A stretch of DNA of 64,000 nt from Henricia sp. BOLD:AAB3569 (lineage: Eukaryota; Echinodermata; Asteroidea; Spinulosida; Echinasteridae), in the NCBI GenBank assembly GCA_037783545.1, contig JBBELK010000008.1, forward strand, positions 821,001 through 885,000, written 5' to 3'. The position numbers were made by a program, and so were the translations under genes. Below, one piece after another: positions 11,300 to 21,523 of the stretch. Below the pieces are notes generated by a model. That model was not told the origin of the DNA. It saw only the letters and a program-made list of their open reading frames with translations, and ran no database searches. How positions within the stretch are numbered: position 1 is the stretch's first letter; the number at the start of each line of letters is the position of its first letter.

Positions 11300-12760
11300 A
11301 CATGTAAGGAAGGTCAAAGGTCACGACCATATTTTTTGGATACACCACCCTAGGTCCAAGTGTAATACAGTTGTCCACATGCAGATATCTTGTACCACTT
11401 TCAAATGGCAAGGCAAAATATGTTAGACCAATAGGAAACGAGGTCAAAGGTTACGACCATATTTTTTGGATACACTACCCTAGGTCCAAGTGTAATACAG
11501 TTGACCACATGCAGATATCTTGTACCACTTTCAAATGGAAAGGCAAAATCTGTTAGACCAATAGGAAACGAGGTCAAATGGCACGACCATAATTTTTGGA
11601 TACACCACCCTAGATCCAAGTGTAATACAGTTGACCACATGCAGATATCTTGTACCACTTTCAAATGGCAAGGCAAAATCTGTTAGACCAATAGGAAACG
11701 AGGTCAAAGGTCACGACCATATTTTTTGGATACACCACCCTAGGTCCAAGTGTAATACAGTTGACCACATGCAGATATCTTGTACCACTTTCAAATGGCA
11801 AGGCAAAATCCGTTAGACCAATAGGAAACGAGGTCAAAGGTCACGACCATATTTTTTGGATACACCACCCTAGGTCCAAGTGTAATACAGTTGACCACAT
11901 GCAGATATCTTGTACCACTTTCAAATGGCAAGGCAAAATCCGTTAGACCAATAGGAAACGAGGTCAAAGGTCACGACCATATTTTTTGGATACACCACCC
12001 TAGGTCCAAGTGTAATACAGTTGACCACATGCAGATATCTTGTACCACTTTCAAATGGCAAGGCAAAATCTGTTAGACCAATAGGAAACGAGGTCAAAGG
12101 TCACGACCATATTTGTTGGATACACCACCCTAGGTCCAAGTGTAATACAGTTGACCACATGCAGATATCTTGTACCACTTTCAAATGGCAAGGCAAAATC
12201 TGTTAGACCAATAGGAAACGAGGTCAAAGGTCACGACCATATTTTTTGGATACACCACCCTAGGTCCAAGTGTAATACAGTTGACCACATGCAGATATCT
12301 TGTACCACTTTCAAATGGCAAGGCAAAATCTGTTAGACCAATAGGAAACGAGGTCAAAGGTCACGACCATATTTTTTGGGTACACCACCCTAGGTCCAAG
12401 TGTAATACAGTTGACCACATGCAGATATCTTGTACCACTTTCGAATGGCAAGGCAAAATCTGTTAGACCAATAGGAAACGAGGTCAAAGGTCACGACCAT
12501 ATTTTTTGGATACACCACCCTAGGTCCAAGTGTAATACAGTTGACCACATGCAGATATCTTGTACCACTTTCAAATGGCAAGGCAAAATCCGTTAGACCA
12601 ATAGGAAACGAGGTCAAAGGTCACGACCATATTTTTTGGATACACCACCCTAGGTCCAAGTGTAATACAGTTGACCACATGCAGATATTTTGTACCACTT
12701 TCAAATGGCAAGGCAAAATCTGTTTGACCATTAGGAAACGAGGTCCAAGGTCAAGGGGTG
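11300..12760. repeat. 130-bp tandem array, 11 copies
   Basis: The phrase TCACGACCATATTTTTTGGA recurs at 11321, 11451, 11581 and so on to 12621 with an exact 130-bp step, giving 11 monomers with very few differences. The lack of indels over about 1.4 kb points to recent expansion or active homogenisation. Confidence 0.95.
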
Positions 12761-13279
12761 AGCGCATCTCAAAGACCCTTGTTAGTCATCGTATATGGCG
12801 AAGGAATCAAGATCGTAGGTCAAACGGTTGATTTTTAATGAATTTTGAATATTTAATTTATTAAACTTCATGCCCCTTTAATCTGACACGTGATGACGTC
12901 ATCATGACGTCATTAGTACTGTGCACAACTTCACATAGTGACCAATGTCCATGTGAAGTTTGAAGTCAATCATGAATGTGCAAGTGCCTGAAATAGCGTC
13001 TGAAAAAAGTGGAAGAAGGAAAAGAAAAAAAAAATAGACCTGTGTTCGTTCTTGACAACGAACACATGGCTGTTCCCCTCCTTTTTATGAACATGTCTGG
13101 TCTTCGAGACGACCTATTATCACCTATATTGTTATCTTGTGCCTAGAGGGCGCTATTTTATAAGATGACGTCATCACTCATATTTTGGAAAGCTTGAGGG
13201 CCTCTGACATTAACACCCTTGACCCCATATTTATACCCTCTACCATTTTCACACTAAAGGTCACTTCCGGTTTTGACAG

Positions 13280-13830
13280 TAAGTAAGCAAGGTCAAAGGT
13301 CATCACCATATTTTTTGGATACCCCACCCTAGTCGAAGTGTAATGCAGTTGACCACATGCAGATATCTTGTACCACTTTCAAATGGCAAGGCAAAATATG
13401 TTAGACCAATAGGAAACGAGGTCAAAGGTCACGACCATATTGTTTGGATACACCACCCTAGGTCGAAGTGTAATACAGTTGACCACATGCAGATATCTTG
13501 TACCACTTTCAAATGGCAAGGCAAAATATGTTAGACCAATAGGAAACGAGGTCAAAGGTCACGACCATATTTTTTGGATACACCACCTTATGTCGAAGTG
13601 TAATACAGTTGACCACATGCAGATATCTTGTACCACTTTCAAATGGCAAGGCAAAATATGTTAGACCAATAGGAAACGAGGTCAAAGGTCACGACCATAT
13701 TTTTTGGATACACCACCCTAGGTCGAAGTGTAATACAGTTGACCACATGAAGATATCTTGTACCACTTTCAAATGGCAAGGCAAAATCTGTTTGACCAAT
13801 AGGAAACGAGGTGAAAGGTCAAGCGGTGTG
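13280..13830. repeat. 130-bp tandem array, 4 copies
   Basis: The same monomer as the 11-copy array, with a diagnostic change (CTAGGTCGAAG instead of CTAGGTCCAAG). That change is shared with the array at 15130, so these two arrays form one subfamily. Confidence 0.9.
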
Positions 13831-15129
13831 CGCATCTCAAAAACCTTTGTTAGTCATCGTATATGGCGAAGGAATCAAGATCGTAGGTCAAACGGTTGAT
13901 TTTTTATTGATTTTTGAATATTTAATTTATTAAACTTCATGCCCCTTTAATCTGACACGTGATGACGTCATCATGACGTCATTAGTACTGTGCACAAATT
14001 CACATAGTGACCAATGTCCATGTGAAGTTTGAAGTCAATCATTAATGTGCAAGTGCCCAAAAAAGCGTTTGTGTAACACAAGTGACTTTGTCCAGATTTA
14101 TTGTACCACTTTCAAATGGCAAGGCAAAATCTGTTTGACCAATAGGAAACGAGGTCAAAGGTCAAGGCGTGTGCGCATCTTAAAGACATTTGTTAGTGAT
14201 CGTGTATGCCAAAAGAATCAAAATCGTAGGTCAAACCGTTGATTTTTTATTGATTTTTGAATATTTAATTACGTAATCATCTTGTCGCTAGAGGGCGCTA
14301 TTTCGTACGATGACGTCATCACTTATATTTTTGGAAAGCTTAAGGGCCTCTGGTAATAACACCATTGACCCCATCTCAATACCTCCTTTCACTTTCAAAC
14401 TAAGGGCCACTTCCGGTTTCGACCGGAAGTGAGCAAGGTCAAAGGTCACCAACATATTTTTTAGATACCCCACCCTAGTCGAAGTGTAACACAAGTGACT
14501 TTGTCCAAATATCTTGCACCACTTTCAAATGGCAAGGCAAAATCTGTTTGACCAATAGGAAACGAGGTCAAAGGTCAAGGCGTGTGCGCATCTCAAAGAC
14601 TTTTGTTAGTCATCGTATATGGCGAAGGAATCAAGATCGTAGGTCAAACGGTTGATTTTTTATTGATTTTTGAATATTTAATTTATTAAACTTCATGCGC
14701 CTTTAATCTGACACGTGATGACGTCATCATTACGTCATTAGTACTGTGCACTAATTCACATAGTGACCAATGTCCATGTGAAGTTTGAAGTCAATCATCA
14801 ATGTGCAAGTGTCCGAAATAGCGTCTGAAAAAAGTGGACGAAGGAAAAGAATAAAAAACTAGACCTGTGTTCGTTTTTGACAACGAACACATGGCTGTTC
14901 CCCTCCTTTTTATGAACATGTCTGGTGTTCGAGACGACCTATTATCACCCATAGTGTTATATTTAACTACTTAATCATCTTGTCCGTAGAGGGCGCTATT
15001 TTATACGATTATTTGATATCGCTTATAATTTTGAAAAGCTGAATGGCCTCTGATAATAACACCATTGACCCCATCTCAATACCTCCTATCACTTTGAAAC
15101 TAAGGGCCACTTCCCGTTTTGACCGGAAG

Positions 15130-15670
15130 TGAGCAAGGTCAAAGGTCATCGCGATAATTTTTGGATACACCACCCTAGGTCGAAGTGTAATACAGTTGAC
15201 CACATGCAGATATCTTGTACCACTTTCAAATGGCAAGGCAAAATATGTTAGACCAATAGGAAACGAGGTCAAAGGTCACGACCATATTGTTTGGATACAC
15301 CACCCTAGGTCGAAGTGTAATACAGTTGACCACATGCAGATATCTTGTACCACTTTCAAATGGCAAGGAAAAATATGTTAGACCAATAGGAAACGAGGTC
15401 AAAGGTCACGACCATATTTTTTGGATACACCATCCTATGTCGAAGTGTAATACAGTTGACCACATGCAGATATCTTGTACCACTTTCAAATGGCAAGGCA
15501 AAATATGTTAGACCAATAGGAAACGAGGTCAAAGGTCACGACCATATTTTTTGGATACACCACCCTAGGTCGAAGTGTAATACAGTTGACCACATGAAGA
15601 TATCTTGTACCACTTTCAAATGGCAAGGCAAAATCTGTTTGACCAATAGGAAACGAGGTGAAAGGTCAAG
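15130..15670. repeat. 130-bp tandem array, 4 copies
   Basis: Nearly identical to the array at 13280, including the odd third monomer (CTATGTCGAAG) and the fourth monomer ending in ACATGAAGATATC. This shows duplication of the whole array and not independent growth. Confidence 0.9.
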
Positions 15671-15960
15671 CGGTGTGCGCATCTCAAAAACCTTTGTTAG
15701 TCATCGTATATGGCGAAGGAATCAAGATCGTAGGTCAAACGGTTGATTTTTTATTGATTTTTGAATATTTAATTTATTAAACTTCATGCCCCTTTAATCT
15801 GACACGTGATGACGTCATCATGACGTCATTAGTACTGTGCACAAATTCACATAGTGACCAATGTCCATGTGAAGTTTGAAGTCAATCATTAATGTGCAAG
15901 TGCCAAAAAAAACGTCTGAAAAAAGGGGAAGAAAAAAAAAAAAAAAAAAAAACGTAACGA

Positions 15961-16560
15961 AAACAAAGGCTGTTCCGACCGCATCGGAACAGCCAAAAAC
16001 AGCCGGAACAGCCAAATAGACTATGTCCTAACAAAAGAGGAACAAAGGGATGTCCGCGATTGTCAGTGAGTTCACATATATATGTACGTGTACCAAATTT
16101 GTAACACTGTGCTATAAAAATGGCCGCAGTGCATGTGCTGCTAAGAAATCTCATGTCACATAATCACTTGAAGTACTATGGAAACATACCCTAAATAATG
16201 TGCCCCAGTTGAAAATGTTACCTTTGAGTGCCCTCCACTGCCTGAACAAACCCGGACCGTGAAGTATTTTTCTTTATTTTATCCGTATCGAATTCGACGA
16301 TGTTCTACCTAAATCAATATGAAGCACATGCATGCACGTGACGTTTACCTAACTGTTGGGTAATTTTTACACAACTGTTGGTTAAATTTAGCCACGTGGT
16401 CCCTATTTGCTCAACTTTTGTTTCTGCCGTTCACGTTTGATTAACAAAAGCGTTGGACAAAGACAATTGTTACAAAAGGCACCAAATTTTAACATGTTGT
16501 CTAAAACTTTGCTCAACAGCCGATGAAAGTAATTTAACCAACGAATGTTACTAGGCCTAA
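15961..16560. other. No gene seen
   Basis: Unremarkable AT-rich sequence. A short inverted motif (GCTGTTCCGACCGCATCGGA) lies near 15968. The segment near 16040 resembles the dispersed repeat at 10992-11115. Confidence 0.4.
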
Positions 16561-16570
16561 ACTTGTTTTG

Positions 16571-16642
16571 CAGTGCAGGATTCGAACCCGAGACCTCTGA
16601 CTCACCAGGCAGATGCTCTACCAGCTGAGCTATAAGGCGTAG
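16571..16642 (-). pseudogene. tRNA-like sequence (pseudogene or SINE head)
   Basis: Read on the minus strand it carries a perfect A box (TAGCTCAGCTGG) and a perfect B box (GGTTCGAATCC), with a D-arm pair GCTC/GAGC. The anticodon loop is one base too long, the fifth stem pair is lost, and the acceptor ends do not pair. It is therefore probably a pseudogene or the head of a SINE and not a working tRNA. The internal Pol III promoter boxes still look usable. Confidence 0.65.
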
Positions 16643-16795
16643 TTGGTGCGCTCTCTCATGTTTTCCGTAAAGACCCATTTTTTTTTCTCGGTGTTGCATG
16701 GTAGCCCAACTGGGCAAAGTAGCACAAGATCTAGTATGGTGCCTGATCACCATTGAAATGAAATAACCAAACTCGGAATGAGAAAAAATTGTAAG

Positions 16796-16850
16796 GGCCT
16801 TATCAGGATTCAAACCCGAGACCTCTGACTCACAGCGCAGATGATCAAAA
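16796..16850 (-). pseudogene. Second tRNA-like fragment
   Basis: Shares the T-arm and anticodon-arm text of the copy at 16571 (GACCTCTGACTCA context) about 240 bp away, but the D-arm is lost. Probably a second copy of the same tRNA-derived repeat. Confidence 0.45.
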
Positions 16851-16869
16851 TGATCTAATAAAACCAAGT

Positions 16870-17320
16870 AAACAATTTCAAAGCAACAATGAACGGAAAA
16901 AGAAATGTCTTAAGGGTACCGTAGGTATTTTCTTGGATACTGAGACAGCTCAGCAATAGTTGGAGATGGCATCTAAAATTTTGTACATGTTTATTACATA
17001 GGTTAAATTAATTTTAGGAAACATTTTGTCAAAATTTGAGTTGCACCACTTTCCCCAATACAACCTCTTGGTGATTAGGCACAGAATGATCCACATAGGA
17101 CTTTCGACAATGTTGGTTTTTTTTCTGTCATGAGCTCTTTTGTCATGTATAGGAGAAAAAACATCTCTACTTAACAAGATAAGTTCCCTAAAGAAGGACT
17201 ACATAACAAAGGTAGGAATATCTTTTATAGAAAGTTTAATCCCCAAAAAAAGCATGACAGTAAAATGGTTGTATTTCCAAAGCTACTGCACACGTAGAAA
17301 ATGAATCAATATTGTTCAAC
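16870..17320. other. No gene seen
   Basis: AT-rich sequence with no supported exon, RNA gene or repeat that I can see. Confidence 0.35.
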
Positions 17321-17465
17321 AAATGCACTGCAAAAAATGCGATGTTAAAATCTACCCCACTGGTGTAAAATTTGATTCTTCCTTGGTATCCATTTTGGGC
17401 TCGGATTTGGGTGTTAAGTAACACCAATTTGGGAATCAATATTTTTTACACCAAGAAGAGTGTTA

Positions 17466-17632
17466 AACTTTAAAGGCAGTATACATCATTGATAATCTCG
17501 AAAATCAGAAATGTTCACAGATTTACGTACTTACACAATATAAACATGATGACCGTAGAAAACTTCCCCTGAAATGGTTGTCTGAGAAATGAGTAAAACA
17601 ATTAGTTTTCGTCTCATGAGACGAAAATTCCA
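17466..17632 (+). mobile_element. Short dispersed element with 3' hairpin
   Basis: Begins with TTTAAAGGCAGTATACATC, a motif I associate with an abundant sea-star repeat. It ends with a perfect 22-bp palindrome (arm TTTTCGTCTCA) at about 17611-17632. No ORF. Family identity comes from memory of related sequences and was not checked. Confidence 0.4.
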
Positions 17633-17775
17633 TTCGCCCCAAAACCATTTCGCCAAACTGCCATTTCGCCCCAAGCCACTTCGCACGAGTGCCACTTCAC
17701 CCCAATACCACTTCGTGCATAGGCCGTGCTTCAGGGCGAGATGGTTCAGGGCGAAGTGGTTTGGGGGCGAAATGA
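17630..17775. repeat. Inverted minisatellite with TTTCGCCCC/CCACTTCGC motifs
   Basis: Words such as CATTTCGCCCCAAG, CCACTTCGC and CACTTCACCCC are repeated, then appear in inverse form (GCGAAGTGGTTTGGGGGCGA). The layout resembles, at small scale, the fold-back minisatellite at 18990-19535. Confidence 0.5.
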
Positions 17776-17876
17776 CTGCAAACCTTTTTTGGCTGTTTTC
17801 TCAAAAGTTAGACGAAGTACGGAGCTGGTTTTTTGCTCAGGTTGGTTTTAATCGTGCATATTTTCAATCACACAGA

Positions 17877-17960
17877 GGGAGGGGGAAGGGGAAGGGGAAG
17901 GGGAAGGGGAAGGGGAAGGGGAAGGGGAAGGGGAAGGGGAAGGGGAAGGGGAAGGGGGAA
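17877..17960. repeat. (GGGGAA)n microsatellite
   Basis: About 13 uninterrupted copies of a 6-base purine unit. The apparent Gly-Arg/Gly-Lys or Leu-Pro ORFs across it are products of the repeat. Confidence 0.95.
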
Positions 17961-18589
17961 TAAAACTATCTGCAACAGTTTACCAATCATGTATAGTATA
18001 CTATCTTTAACAGCCCCATCCGGTGTCAACTTATTCTTCTTGGTGTTAATTGACACCTGAATGTGGAATTACATTTTAATACATATACAGTTGATTTATT
18101 CTTACAGAATTAAAAGCGGACACCAATTTCGGTGTAAAATGGGGGAATCACTCGGGTGTTAAATTTAACACCCTTTGTGTTAAATGTGATTCTTTCCGGT
18201 ATGTATATAAGATAACACCCATGGTGTAAATTAACACCAGCATTTGGTGTTAATGTTATCGCTAAAAAGAAATGAAGAACTATAGCCTAACCGATGAATT
18301 TATAACTCTAATTAAGATCGTTTATATAAATGCTCTTCACCACTTCACTAAAACAATAAATCAAATATAATGTGAAATTCACTTACACTGTTTTGCGTCT
18401 AAGTTCGTTAAAACACGGGAAACCTCGTACCCAAATATCAAATTGAATGAAATCACATTCTATCTATATACAGTGTCATACTGCATGTGTTGCACAATTG
18501 AAATCTAGATGCAAAGTGCGGTCAATGTGCAATCTGTACAATCGCTATTACTAGCGGACCAAAAATGTATGGGGCGCCGTTTGTCAACA

Positions 18590-18985
18590 AATTATTTATG
18601 CGAATTATAGCATTTTGTTCCATGGTTTATCTTAATCATGCATTTGTGTCAAAGGCCGTTTATGGTTTACAAACCTTTAAAACATCGTTTTGTACCGTAA
18701 ACGATTCCTTACAAAACAGGAAATATACATGTAGCTGTGCAAATTAATTCATTATTTACAAATAATGAAAATGTACCTCGGCGTTCCATACTTTATAAAT
18801 GAAACCGACGAGTGTACATTTCAATGGTTTACAAACAAGAGAATTGTATCGTTCATGGACAATTTCATAGTTTAGAAATAATGAATACTGCACATTGCTG
18901 CACGTTTTTCTGGTTTACAAATAATAAAAAACTAACACTGGTGCGCACTTACATGGCCTATAAACCAAGAAACTTGCACCGGGGT
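18590..18985. repeat. Degenerate tandem repeat with GGTTTACAAA motif
   Basis: GGTTTACAAA-like words followed by AATAATGAAA recur roughly every 65-75 bp across the stretch. The array resumes after 19535 (TATGGTTTATAACTAATGGAAA), so the fold-back element between was probably inserted into it. Confidence 0.5.
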
Positions 18986-18989
18986 CCGA

Positions 18990-19535
18990 TTTTCGGTTTA
19001 CAGTCAACTCGACCGTTTGTCAACTCGACTCCTACCAACTCGACCGTCGTACCAACTCGACCGTTCTACCAACTCGACCGTTCTACCAACTCGACCGTTC
19101 TACCAACTCGACCGTTGACCAACTCGACTTTACAGTCTAGTCAACTCGACCGTTTCCCAGGCCGGCAGCTGCCCGAAACCAGTGCGTGTCCGCGCGGTGG
19201 GTGGTACGCGAAAATGACACCAGTTGGGTTCAAACATAATCCTCAATCACACGCGGAAATAACATAATTGTAACAGTTTCTTATTCGTTAAGAATTATAT
19301 TCGAATAAATGTGACAAATTGAATTTAAATTATTACAATTTCATTTTATAATTCTGCAATTAAACATACAACGGTCGAGTTGGACAACGGTCGAGTTGGT
19401 ACAACGGTCGAGTTAACTCTTCAGTCGAGAGCACGACGGTCGAGTTGGTATAACGGTCGAGTTGGTATGACGGTCGAGTTGGTACGACGGTCGAGTTGGT
19501 AGGAGTCGAGTTGGAAGCGGTCGAGTTGACCTGCA
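18990..19535. mobile_element. Fold-back element with 18-bp minisatellite arms
   Basis: The left arm (about 19010-19155) is a tandem of CAACTCGACCGTTCTAC-type units. The right arm (about 19370-19530) is the inverse, CGGTCGAGTTGGTAC. An AT-rich spacer lies between. The flanks carry related text (CCGATTTTC...GGTTTA), consistent with insertion into the GGTTTACA array. The structure is like fold-back transposons whose terminal repeats are themselves tandem arrays. No ORF. Confidence 0.7.
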
Positions 19536-19654
19536 CCCCGATTTTCTATGGTTTATAACTAATGGAAATTGGTTAATTGACGTACAATTCCACGCGGCAC
19601 TTGGTGAACAAGTGCCGCGTGGTCTCGAAAATTCCAAGAGACGATTGAGAAAGT

Positions 19655-19775
19655 GACCGATGTTTGTTTGTTTTTTTGTTTGTTTGTTGTTTGTTTGTTG
19701 TTGTTTGTTTGTAGCTTGTTTGTAGCTTGTTTGTTTGGTTGGGTTGTATGGGCTGTTTGTTTGTTGTTTTGTTAA
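19655..19775. repeat. (GTTT)n microsatellite
   Basis: Imperfect run of GTTT/GTTTGTTT units. Confidence 0.9.
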
Positions 19776-20279
19776 CTTTACATATTAAGCAATGGCATAA
19801 ACACAAACCTTTTTGCTTTCAAACTGGGGAATACAGTTTTCCTGTTTTCTTAGTGCTGTAATGGATATTGTTTTAGGAAAGTATTTTTTGGTGATTGTTA
19901 GGTTACACCAACATCCATTTTCGAAAATAAAATCTGATTTCAAATACAAAAAGTGAGCACACTGTTTTCCAGCTTTAAAGGGGATAGAGAAATTGACATA
20001 CACAAGTAGGCTGAACAATTTTAATTTCTACAGGTCTCTTCACCTCATTGGCTCCATAGACAAACAAATCTAGTTGATACATGTATTAACATTTTTTTTA
20101 TGCTGTCCAAATATTTTGCATATTCTTCTCATTGAATAAAAGAAAAAAGAAAAGTAATCATGATCAAGATAAAGAGTGCCCTTTACCAATTTTTGTTTTT
20201 CGCCACCCAACAGCAACAAGTCAAACCAAAAGCTGCTGTTGCAAAACGTAGGGTGATCAGAATTTCCTTTGGCTGGATG
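19776..20279. other. No gene seen
   Basis: AT-rich sequence up to the perfect palindrome. No supported feature. Confidence 0.35.
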
Positions 20280-20353
20280 AATAGAACATCACCCTATTCG
20301 GAACACAGAGGAGTACGTACTCCTCTGTGTTCCGAATAGGGTGATGTTCTATT
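20280..20353. repeat. 74-bp perfect palindrome
   Basis: Two 37-base arms meet with no spacer at 20316/20317 (centre GTACGTAC) and match at every position. The motif CACCCTATTCGG occurs in each arm. It can form a cruciform in DNA or a hairpin in RNA. It may be an inversion junction, a tiny transposon relic or an assembly artefact. Confidence 0.95.
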
Positions 20354-20571
20354 ACCTAAAGGAAACTTATGAGGATCTTCAAGAGAAGGCCATTGAGGCT
20401 TTTTTCCCCGCGGGGAGAAATCCAATGGGTTTCCTGAACGATTTCCATGCTGATGGCATTGGGATCTTTCAACATCTCGTGAAACGAGATGTCTTCAACC
20501 TGGAAGACATCATTGCTGAGCATGGAAATCCGTCAAGGACGCGGATCTACCTGTTTACAACTCGTAAGGTA
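20341..20571 (+). CDS. Possible coding exon of unknown gene
   Basis: An open stretch of about 77 codons with protein-like composition (for example FFPAGRNPMGFLNDFH and DVFNLEDIIAEHGNPSRTRI). It ends at a plausible splice donor (CGTAAG followed by GTAAAT) near 20571. The left end overlaps the perfect palindrome and no acceptor is obvious. I do not recognise the family. It may be an orphan exon carried by a repeat. Confidence 0.35.
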
Positions 20572-20899
20572 AATCCTCTTTTTAATTGGGACATACAGCA
20601 ATTTATAAATCGGAGCTAAACATCAGATGCCATATGCCTATGTTTACACTTGATCACCAGCTCGGCACCGGATCACAAACTGAGTGGCAGATCCCTATAT
20701 TTTGGTCTCGCATTGGTGGAGAGTTCAATCCCGAGCTCAGGATCAGTTCGCGGTTAGATAAGCAATTAATCTTTATCGATATATTCAGTGTTTTAAGGCC
20801 TTTTGTCGATAACTTTATGAAATTGCTCATGGTAGCCACAGACCTTTGTGGATTAGTTTTGTACAAAATTTTCGCCTCTACTCCGAGGCCTCTTTAGTG

Positions 20900-21519
20900 G
20901 TTAATCTTTATCGCAACCTGCCACAACCGCTTCACAACGGTAGCGATGGAAAAGCCTGCAAAATTCAAGTGGCCTTGTGATGCACAACCCATGCACATGC
21001 AGGTGTGAACTCACCTCCCACCGCGGACGTCCAATTGTTCCTCTTTTGTTTTGTTTTCCTTACTCTCGTTTGTTTTGTACACGAGCGAATCGAGGACGTT
21101 CGCTTGGCAATCGCGGACGATATTGTTCTCTTTGTTAAACCTTCCCAAAACGTCCCACATTGTTTGGGAGAACCCGCGCATATTGATCAGAATGTATACA
21201 TTGTACACACCCACACAGCATGACCTCTGATTGCAATTAACACCGATGTGGCACTCGGGAACATTGCAACATTCTTATCAGGGGTTCAGTCTTGATCCCG
21301 AGCTCGGTGTAAACACGGTATTAATGTTAATGCCCATGTTTTAAATTTGTAAGCACTGCTCACCAGCCTAAACTTAATTATCCAATATTATGTAAAGGAC
21401 TAGCTGCCTTATAATTGGAATTATATGAGGACGAGGTTTGCAATGACATGCACATTCCACCAGTCTCCAGCAGTGTACCGACACTGGAGGAGGCCACGTC
21501 TAAAGTGGAAATTTCTTGA
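20900..21519. other. Dispersed repeat copy, no gene seen
   Basis: The part at about 21055-21180 is the inverse complement of 10992-11115 (shared words GCAATCGCGGACGATATTGT and TTTGGGAGAAC). The rest shows no supported feature. Confidence 0.5.
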
Positions 21520-21523
21520 TTAA

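Larger units (their letters stand above)
11110..15960. repeat. Satellite region with higher-order units
   Basis: Three long units share a header (GACCTGTGTTCGTTCTTGAC and flanks) at about 11117, 13034 and 14860. Each holds a run of 130-bp monomers and most hold a tail containing CRE-like TGACGTCA sites. Units two and three are nearly copies of each other (about 13030-14060 against 14860-15910). Short open frames of about 61 residues recur with every monomer. They reflect repetition and not a protein, since 130 is not a multiple of three. Confidence 0.85.
17330..18260. repeat. Cluster of palindromic GGTGTTA/TAACACC motifs
   Basis: At least a dozen GGTGTTA, GGTGTAA or TAACACC words occur in two groups (17350-17465 and 18020-18250), often as head-to-head pairs such as GGTGTTAAATTTAACACC. 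An unrelated dispersed element and a microsatellite lie between the groups. The pattern resembles the ends of a palindromic short transposon split by insertions. Confidence 0.5.

Noticed and set aside
11371-13899. Repeated 61-residue ORFs (MTTCRYLVPLSNGK...) as a gene family
   Set aside because: They recur with the 130-bp monomer, shift frame from unit to unit, and follow from DNA repetition. There is no sign of coding selection.
11110-15960. CRISPR array
   Set aside because: Contiguous tandem monomers with no unique spacers; eukaryotic context.
17589-17963. Gly-Lys repeat protein ORF
   Set aside because: Produced by the GGGGAA microsatellite; all three frames on both strands are open there.
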